NCBI GenBank assembly: GCA_018969785.1
Contig: JAGWXR010000004.1
Location: forward strand, 1 to 41,910
Origin: Alphaproteobacteria bacterium
GTDB taxonomy: Bacteria > Pseudomonadota > Alphaproteobacteria > Micropepsales > Micropepsaceae
Reading direction: 5' to 3'
DNA length: 41,910 nt
Below, one piece after another: positions 1 to 5,177 of the stretch. The translations under genes and the position numbers were made by a program. Every line of letters begins with the position of its first letter. Position 1 is the stretch's first letter. Below the pieces are notes generated by a model that was given only the letters and a program-made list of their open reading frames with translations, was not told where the DNA came from and searched no databases.

Positions 1-1
1 G

Positions 2-136
2 GCCGACCGCGTACGCTGGGAACACATTCAGCGCGTCTACGAACTTTGCGGCCAGAACGTCTCCGAAACAGCACGGCGGCTTGCCATGCACCGCCGCACG
101 CTGCAACGCATCCTCGCCAAGCGCTCGCCGAAATAG
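2..136 (+). CDS. ActR/RegA/PrrA-family response regulator, C-terminal fragment
   Basis: Only the last 44 codons are present; the gene runs off the left edge and ends with TAG at 134-136. The visible protein is the Fis-type helix-turn-helix at the C-terminus of the RegA/ActR/PrrA redox response regulators. It includes the stretches [13 protein letters not shown] and [19 protein letters not shown], which are highly characteristic of that family. In known systems the regulator is phosphorylated by a membrane sensor kinase (RegB/ActS/PrrB) and controls respiration, carbon fixation and nitrogen metabolism in response to redox state. The receiver domain and the partner kinase are outside the window. 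mmcB follows convergently 15 bp downstream. Confidence 0.88.
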   Translation, partial: ADRVRWEHIQRVYELCGQNVSETARRLAMHRRTLQRILAKRSPK

Positions 137-151
137 GATCGCGCGCACCCG

Positions 152-598
152 TCAGGATTCGGGCGGCATCGTGCCTTGCCGCGCGAAGCGCTCGGCCGCG
201 CATCTGGCAAACCGGATCAGCGTGGCCTTGCGCCGCGCAGCCGACACCCTGAGCGCCTGCGAGGGCCTGAGGATCGCCCCGCCAAACCGGTCGGCGACGA
301 TCAGCCCGTGCTCGGCCGGCAGGTGGCTCTCGGGAAAACCCTCGGGCACGGCAAAGAAATACTGGTCGCAATAATCCAGGTACTCGGGCCACTTCCGGTC
401 CCCGCGGAGATCCTCGACGCTCACCTTGATCTCGACGCCCACCAGGCTCCCGTCGGCAGACACAGCCGCCACGTCAAGGCGCCGGCCGCTCGCCAGCACG
501 AACTCGCAGAGCGGCGCATGTCCCAGCGCAAGCATCAGCCGGCTCACGCCGCGTGCGACGTCCGCGCTTGACCCATAGGAGCGATAGGTTCCAGACAT
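152..598 (-). CDS. mmcB: MmcB-family DNA repair protein
   Basis: This 148-aa protein (ATG at 598; an upstream in-frame start would add 12 residues of low-complexity sequence) matches the MmcB family (former DUF1052). The core VGVEIKVSVEDLRGDRKW resembles the metal-binding acidic/lysine region of restriction-endonuclease-like folds, followed by YLDYCDQYFFAVP. MmcB is an alphaproteobacterial protein linked to mitomycin C resistance and DNA damage repair; its biochemical activity is poorly defined. It is convergent with the actR-like gene, 15 bp away. A strong terminator separates it from the upstream diiron gene, so it should have its own promoter near 600-630. I see no GTTC-N7-GTTC LexA box there. 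Confidence 0.85.
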   Translation of the reverse strand: MSGTYRSYGSSADVARGVSRLMLALGHAPLCEFVLASGRRLDVAAVSADGSLVGVEIKVSVEDLRGDRKWPEYLDYCDQYFFAVPEGFPESHLPAEHGLIVADRFGGAILRPSQALRVSAARRKATLIRFARCAAERFARQGTMPPES

Positions 599-632
599 GG
601 ATCCATCATAGCCCGACGCCCGTCGGCACGGC

Positions 633-667
633 AAAAAGGGCGACCCGCGCGAGCGGGCCGCCCCTTT
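633..667 (-). terminator. Rho-independent terminator after the diiron protein gene
   Basis: Read on the minus strand, an approximately 15-bp GC-rich stem (AAAGGGGCGGCCCGC against GCGGGTCGCCCTTT, with two G-T wobbles) closes a 4-nt loop TCGC and runs into a T5 tract at 637-633. It lies between the stop of the diiron gene (689) and the start of mmcB (598), so it ends the diiron transcript and isolates mmcB. Confidence 0.85.
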
Positions 668-688
668 GTCACGATCCGTCGGAAAGGA

Positions 689-1810
689 TTATTCAGCCGC
701 AAGCAGCGGTGAACGCGATCCCTTGCCCGAGAAATTCACCGTCTGCAGGAAACGGATGCCTTCCTCGGCAATGTCGTCGCCCACCATACGGTCACCCTCG
801 GCCTTGAGCTCGTCCATGTTCACATACATCGCATAGAAGGGCTTGGTGCGGTCGGTGATGATGCCGGCCTTGAGCAGCGTCTTGATCAGGACGCGGAAGA
901 TGTCCGTGGACTCCTTCATGCGTTCCTTGCGCTCCGCATCCGTGATCGCTTCCATCAGGGCCTGCTGCGCATCCTGCCACTCGATGCCGATCATCGCGTA
1001 GACCGACTTCATCTGCTCCGGATTGATCAGGTTGAACAGCAGCGTCTGGAAGCAGCTCGCGGCCCAGTCCTCGACGATGTTCTGCTCTTCCGTCGTCAGC
1101 TTGGGGATCGTGCGATCGGCCCAGATCTTGCCGAACTTGTGATGGAAAGCTTCGTCCGTCATGACCAGCTGCGTCAGGCGCACAAGCAGCGGATCGCGCG
1201 AGCGCGTGTAGAGCGTCGCAAACGCGCCCATCGCCAGGCCCTCGACCAGCATCTGCATGCCGACGATCTTCTTGTAGACCTCCGGCGCAAGCACCAGTTC
1301 CGTGAGCAGGTTGCCGAGCGTCGGGCCAACCGGCAGCGGCTTGCCCCAGCGCGCCTGGATGTAGCGCGCAAAGCCCGTCACGTGGCGCGCTTCCTCGCGC
1401 GCCTGGTTGGCGGCATATTCCTGCGCGCCGGGATCCTTCAGGATGTGGCAGAGCGAAGCCGACAGCGACAGCGCCCCCTGCTCGCCATGCAGGATCGACG
1501 ACAGGATCCAGCGGGCCGATTCATTGGCGAACCGGACGCGGTCACGCCCCGAGATCTTCTCGCCAAGCTTCGTCTGGAAGATCGGGAAGAACTCGTCGGG
1601 CAGGATCGACACGTTCTCGAGGTCGAACGGCTCGCTGTAGTCGATATACTTCTTGTCGAGCGGATCCCAGAAATGGTCATGGGTCGCCGAAATGATCTTG
1701 TCGAACGCCGTTGACCGCGCGTTGTAGCGGTCCGCATTCATCATCGCCGGAAAATCGGTCGGATCCAGCGCATCGTAGGCATTGTCCTTGGTGATCTGGG
1801 TGATCGTCAT
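689..1810 (-). CDS. Ferritin-like diiron protein, probable oxygenase of unknown substrate
   Basis: 373 aa, ATG at 1810 with a GGAAG ribosome site about 4 nt upstream. I recognise the fold but not the gene. The four ligand positions of the ribonucleotide-reductase R2/AurF-type diiron site are complete: E110 (HGE), E140-x-x-H143 (EEARH), E190 (LVEGL) and E220-x-x-H223 (DEAFH). All lie in predicted helices between residues about 95 and 230. The flanks (1-90 and 240-373) have no motif I know. It is soluble, with no signal peptide. Such proteins oxidise or desaturate organic substrates using O2 and an electron donor; no ferredoxin or reductase is nearby. It diverges from the tandem RND exporters, and two palindromic operators overlap its promoter. 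A fatty-acid or hydrophobic substrate is possible but only inferred. Confidence 0.75.
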   Translation of the reverse strand: MTITQITKDNAYDALDPTDFPAMMNADRYNARSTAFDKIISATHDHFWDPLDKKYIDYSEPFDLENVSILPDEFFPIFQTKLGEKISGRDRVRFANESARWILSSILHGEQGALSLSASLCHILKDPGAQEYAANQAREEARHVTGFARYIQARWGKPLPVGPTLGNLLTELVLAPEVYKKIVGMQMLVEGLAMGAFATLYTRSRDPLLVRLTQLVMTDEAFHHKFGKIWADRTIPKLTTEEQNIVEDWAASCFQTLLFNLINPEQMKSVYAMIGIEWQDAQQALMEAITDAERKERMKESTDIFRVLIKTLLKAGIITDRTKPFYAMYVNMDELKAEGDRMVGDDIAEEGIRFLQTVNFSGKGSRSPLLAAE

Positions 1811-1843
1811 TGTCTTCCGGTCCCGTGTTTGAGAGAGCAGCGC

Positions 1844-1872
1844 ATCGAACCAAATTATGACGCCGGCGTCAA
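1844..1872 (-). promoter_or_regulatory. Possible promoter of the diiron gene
   Basis: On the minus strand TTGACG (1872-1867) and, 17 bp on, TTCGAT (1849-1844) could be -35 and -10 boxes. The -10 is weak. The -35 lies inside palindromic site 1, the arrangement expected for a repressor-controlled promoter. Confidence 0.35.
1858..1871. promoter_or_regulatory. Palindromic operator site 1 (TetR-type)
   Basis: TGACGCCGGCGTCA is a perfect 14-bp inverted repeat, 47 bp upstream of the diiron gene. Its centre is 23 bp (about two helical turns) from the near-identical site 2. Paired sites of this size and spacing are typical of TetR-family repressor operators. No regulator gene for it is in the window. 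Confidence 0.7.
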
Positions 1873-1880
1873 TTTAAAAA

Positions 1881-1894
1881 TGACGCAGGCGTCA
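1881..1894. promoter_or_regulatory. Palindromic operator site 2 (TetR-type)
   Basis: TGACGCAGGCGTCA differs from site 1 only at one central base, so each half-site TGACGC/GCGTCA is perfect. The two sites frame an A/T-rich linker. They lie between the divergent diiron gene and the RND exporter gene, so one regulator may serve both directions. Confidence 0.7.
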
Positions 1895-2314
1895 ACTTTA
1901 TGATGCCACATGCAAGTTAGAACCGTCTTAATCTGCATCGTGTTATGCTTAACGCAACCTGTGATTGCATTATGGAGCAAGACTGAGGCAAACGACCCAC
2001 ACACCCGCCCGGATTGGCAAAAAACCGAGCAAATTGTTCGCCGAGCCGGACCGCTGTGTTACAGTATTTTAAAATGGTCCGGTGCGTCCAATTTCAAGGT
2101 CCGCCGGCCACCTGTTTGTCGCGTGGTGGGGATGACCGCGCGCCATGGGGTGAGGGTCGGGAGGGAGCAAGGGGCAACTCAGGCCAGCGGGTCGAAAGAC
2201 TGCTGCTGGAATGAGAGGCCCGGTCGACCCCTTTCAGCTCTGGATGAAATGCGTGGGGACTGCAACGCCGCCGAGGCCAACAAGCCGGCGACGAGTGGGG
2301 AGTGAACGAGTTCG
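1895..2314. other. Long leader region upstream of the first RND exporter
   Basis: About 420 bp without a convincing gene. The first 170 bp are clearly A/T-richer than the neighbourhood. TATGAT at 1899-1904, just beyond operator site 2, could be a plus-strand -10 box, but no good -35 accompanies it. An open frame from 1910 to 2305 begins with a signal-peptide-like stretch but loses protein-like composition after about residue 25 and has no ribosome site. GTGGGGAG at 2295-2302 is the likely ribosome site for the exporter. Otherwise I see nothing. Confidence 0.5.
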
Positions 2315-5056
2315 ATGATTACGATTCTTGAGACAATCTTTTTCCGCGGGCGCGTGCTCCTTCTGGCATCGCTGGCGCTCTTGACCGTTGTCCTCGGCCT
2401 TGAGGCAACGAAGCTGCGCATGGACGCAGGCTTCTACAAGGGCATGCCCACGAACCATCCTTACATCGAGACATTCCTCGAGTATCAGGACCGTCTGTTC
2501 GGCGCCAACCGCGTCATCATCGTTCTCCGCAACACCAAGGGCGACATCTGGAACAAGGAGTTCCTGAAGTCCCTCAATGAAATCACGCAGGACATCTTCT
2601 ACCTGCCCGGCGTCGACCGCAGGACCGTCACGAGCCTCTGGACCCCGAACACGCGCATTCTCGAGATAACCGAAGACGGCATCAACGCGCGCGACGTGAT
2701 CCCGGGCACCATCACGCCCGAAGAGATGGAAGGCGCCGCCATCAAGCAGCTGCGCAATGACGTCCTGAAAGGCAACCTCGTCGGCCGCCTCGTTTCAAAC
2801 GACTTCACCGCCGCCATGGTGGTGACCGAGTTGCTCGAATACGACCCGGCGACACAGAAGCGGCTCGACTACATCGCCCTCGGTGAGGAACTCGAGGCCA
2901 AGATCCGCGCCAAGTTCGAAAAGGACGGCCTCCAGGTCCACATCATCGGCTTCGCCAAGAGCATCTCCGACATCGCCAAGGGCGGCATCGAGGAAGCACC
3001 CAAGTTCTTCGGCATCGCCTTTGTCCTGACGGTCCTCTCGCTCTGGCTTTATTGCCGCGACTGGAAGCTGACCTGGCTGACGGTCCTTTGCTCGGCAACC
3101 TCGGTCGTCTGGCAGTTCGGCCTGATCACCCTGCTGGGCTTCGGCCTCGATCCGCTGGCGATCCTCGTGCCGTTCCTTGTATTCGCCATCGGCACCAGTC
3201 ACGGCGTACAACAGCTGAACATGATCACCGCCGAGCTGGCACACGGCTCGAACCCCGAACGGGCCGGTCGCTCGAGCTTCCGCGGCCTACTGGTCCCGGG
3301 AACCATCTCGATCCTGACCGACGCCGTCGGCTTTGCGGCCCTCTACGTGGTTCCCATCCCGCAGATCCAGGAACTCGCGATCACGGCAGCCATCGGCACG
3401 ATCCTGAAGATCGTGACCAACCTGATCATGCTGCCGGTCATGATGACCTACTTTACCTTCCCCGAGAACTATCGCGAGAAGGTGATGAAGGCACGCGAAC
3501 GCCGTTTGCGCTGGATGAAGCTTTTGGCCGTATTCGGAAAGCCCGCCGTGGCGTTCCCGGTATCGGCAGTCTTTTTCATTGCCTTCTGCTTTGCGGTCTA
3601 CAAGAGCAACGAACGCCACATCGGCGACCTGCACGCGGGCTCGCCCGAGCTGCGCCCGGGCTCGCGTTACAACGTCGATGCCAAGCTGATCTCCGAGAAG
3701 TTCTCGCTGGGCCTCGACCTCTTTACGGTGATCGTCGAGACACCACCGGAGTCCTGCGTGGACTACGACTCGATGGTCTACATGAACGAGTTCAGCTGGT
3801 ACATGCGCAACGTCGAGGGCGTGCGCGACGTCCAGAGCGCCGCGTTCACCGCCAAGACGATCGCGGCAGGATGGAACGAAGGCAACCTGAAATGGCGCGC
3901 CCTGCCCCACGACCGGTCGGCGCTCGTGCAGGCCACGGGCCCCATCGGTTCGAGCTCTGGCCTCCTGGATAACAACTGCACCATCATGCCGCTGCAGATC
4001 TTCCTGACGGACGGCAAGGCAACCACCATCAAGAAAGTGGTAGAGGCGGTGAATGCCTGGACGGCAGCCCGTGGCTTCGCACCCGTTCTCTCCGCAGGTC
4101 GCCCCAACGGCACGCGCGTGATGCCGCCGCAGTTCCTGCCTGATGGCAAGCCGATCCGCGACGAGCAGAGCCCGACCACAAGTTGGACGCTTGCGCGCGA
4201 GCAGGCCGACGGCCTTGTGTACACGGCGCCGGCCCTCGCCAAGGACCAGCCGCAGACCTGGACGGTGAAGGGTTACATGCGCCCGCCATCCGACAGGATC
4301 GACCTGCATGGCCTCGTCGGCGAACCGGTCAAGGGTGCAGAAGGCACGCTTGAAGTCACGCCCGGCAAGGACGGCAAGGCGCAGGTGGCCCTCGCGGCCC
4401 TGATTGCGAAGCCGGAATTCGCCGGCGCCGAACTCTTCGTCATTGACGGCGTGCCGGATTCCTTCGCGATCCGCATGGCTTCGGGCAACTCGGGTGTCAC
4501 AGCCGCCGTGAACGAGACCGTTCACACCTACGAGCTGCCCTCGGTCCTCATCGTCTATGCGATCGTGATCTTCCTGACCTACATCACCTATTGGGACTGG
4601 CGCGCCGCAGTGGGCTGCCTCCTGCCGCTGACCTACGCCACGTTCTTCGGCTACTGGTTCATGATGGAACTGGACATCGGCCTGAAGGTGTCGACCCTGC
4701 CCGTGATCGTGCTGGTCGTCGGCATCGGCATCGACTACGCCTACTACATCTATAACCGCCTCCAGTACCACCTGTCGCGCGGCCAGAACATTACGGACTC
4801 CTACGCGGAGACGGTGCTGGAAACAGGCAACGGCGTGTTCTACACCGCGCTGAACTTCGCCATCGGCGTTTCGACCTGGTCGCTCTCGCCGCTGAAGTTC
4901 CAGGCCGACATGGGCCTTCTGATGACCTTCATGTTCATGGTCAACATGGTCATGGCCCTGACAGCCCTGCCGGGTCTGGCCGTCGTGATCGACACCGTAT
5001 TCCCGCGCAAGAAGCTTCCCTACGCGGGTCCCGAGCCGGGAGGACACTGGCAATGA
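2315..5056 (+). CDS. RND-superfamily (MMPL-type) exporter, tandem copy 1
   Basis: A 913-aa inner-membrane transporter of the COG1033/MMPL type, thought to move hydrophobic or lipid-like molecules using the proton gradient. Predicted layout: TM1 (11-28), first periplasmic loop (about 30-228), TM2-6 (231-380), TM7 (409-428), second periplasmic loop (about 430-740), TM8-12 (741-895). TM10 carries GIGIDYAYY with the usual proton-relay Asp (D807). The matching TM4 position reads AIGTSHGVQQLN with no acid. Loop 2 has two cysteines (C481, C555) that could form a disulfide. It also has an extra segment of about 120 residues (595-720), rich in predicted strands and unlike ordinary MMPL loops. No membrane-fusion or outer-membrane partner is adjacent. 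The substrate is unknown; copy 2 follows 121 bp later. Confidence 0.88.
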   Translation: MITILETIFFRGRVLLLASLALLTVVLGLEATKLRMDAGFYKGMPTNHPYIETFLEYQDRLFGANRVIIVLRNTKGDIWNKEFLKSLNEITQDIFYLPGVDRRTVTSLWTPNTRILEITEDGINARDVIPGTITPEEMEGAAIKQLRNDVLKGNLVGRLVSNDFTAAMVVTELLEYDPATQKRLDYIALGEELEAKIRAKFEKDGLQVHIIGFAKSISDIAKGGIEEAPKFFGIAFVLTVLSLWLYCRDWKLTWLTVLCSATSVVWQFGLITLLGFGLDPLAILVPFLVFAIGTSHGVQQLNMITAELAHGSNPERAGRSSFRGLLVPGTISILTDAVGFAALYVVPIPQIQELAITAAIGTILKIVTNLIMLPVMMTYFTFPENYREKVMKARERRLRWMKLLAVFGKPAVAFPVSAVFFIAFCFAVYKSNERHIGDLHAGSPELRPGSRYNVDAKLISEKFSLGLDLFTVIVETPPESCVDYDSMVYMNEFSWYMRNVEGVRDVQSAAFTAKTIAAGWNEGNLKWRALPHDRSALVQATGPIGSSSGLLDNNCTIMPLQIFLTDGKATTIKKVVEAVNAWTAARGFAPVLSAGRPNGTRVMPPQFLPDGKPIRDEQSPTTSWTLAREQADGLVYTAPALAKDQPQTWTVKGYMRPPSDRIDLHGLVGEPVKGAEGTLEVTPGKDGKAQVALAALIAKPEFAGAELFVIDGVPDSFAIRMASGNSGVTAAVNETVHTYELPSVLIVYAIVIFLTYITYWDWRAAVGCLLPLTYATFFGYWFMMELDIGLKVSTLPVIVLVVGIGIDYAYYIYNRLQYHLSRGQNITDSYAETVLETGNGVFYTALNFAIGVSTWSLSPLKFQADMGLLMTFMFMVNMVMALTALPGLAVVIDTVFPRKKLPYAGPEPGGHWQ
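3872..3921 (+). repeat. 50-bp exact direct repeat shared by the exporter copies, unit 1
   Basis: These 50 bases (beginning TGGAACGAAGGC and ending GACCGGTCGGC) occur without a mismatch at 6735-6784, in the equivalent codons of the second exporter. They encode the loop-2 segment WNEGNLKWRALPHDRS. Confidence 0.9.
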
Positions 5057-5093
5057 ACCCGACCAGGGCCATGTTATCAGGATAGGAAATCAG

Positions 5094-5130
5094 GACACCC
5101 GCTTCAGGCTGGAGCAGGTGTCATTGTTTT
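5094..5130 (+). terminator. Terminator-like hairpin between the exporter copies
   Basis: GACACC (5094-5099) pairs with GGTGTC (5117-5122). Inside that, GCTTC (5101-5105) pairs with GGAGC (5111-5115) around a 5-nt loop, and ATTGTTTT follows (5123-5130). It looks like an intrinsic terminator or attenuator that would reduce read-through from copy 1 into copy 2. The T tract is interrupted by one G. Confidence 0.65.
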
Positions 5131-5177
5131 GAGCGCCTTCTTTGCAACTGCAAGTCAAACCAAGATAGTCCAAGCCC

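Noticed and set aside
598-640. LexA (SOS) box in front of mmcB
   Set aside because: Only one GTTC is present; the alphaproteobacterial GTTC-N7-GTTC pair is missing.
1910-2305. Open frame of 131 codons beginning with a signal-peptide-like sequence
   Set aside because: No ribosome site and, after the first 25 residues, no protein-like periodicity. Kept only as a remark on the leader region.
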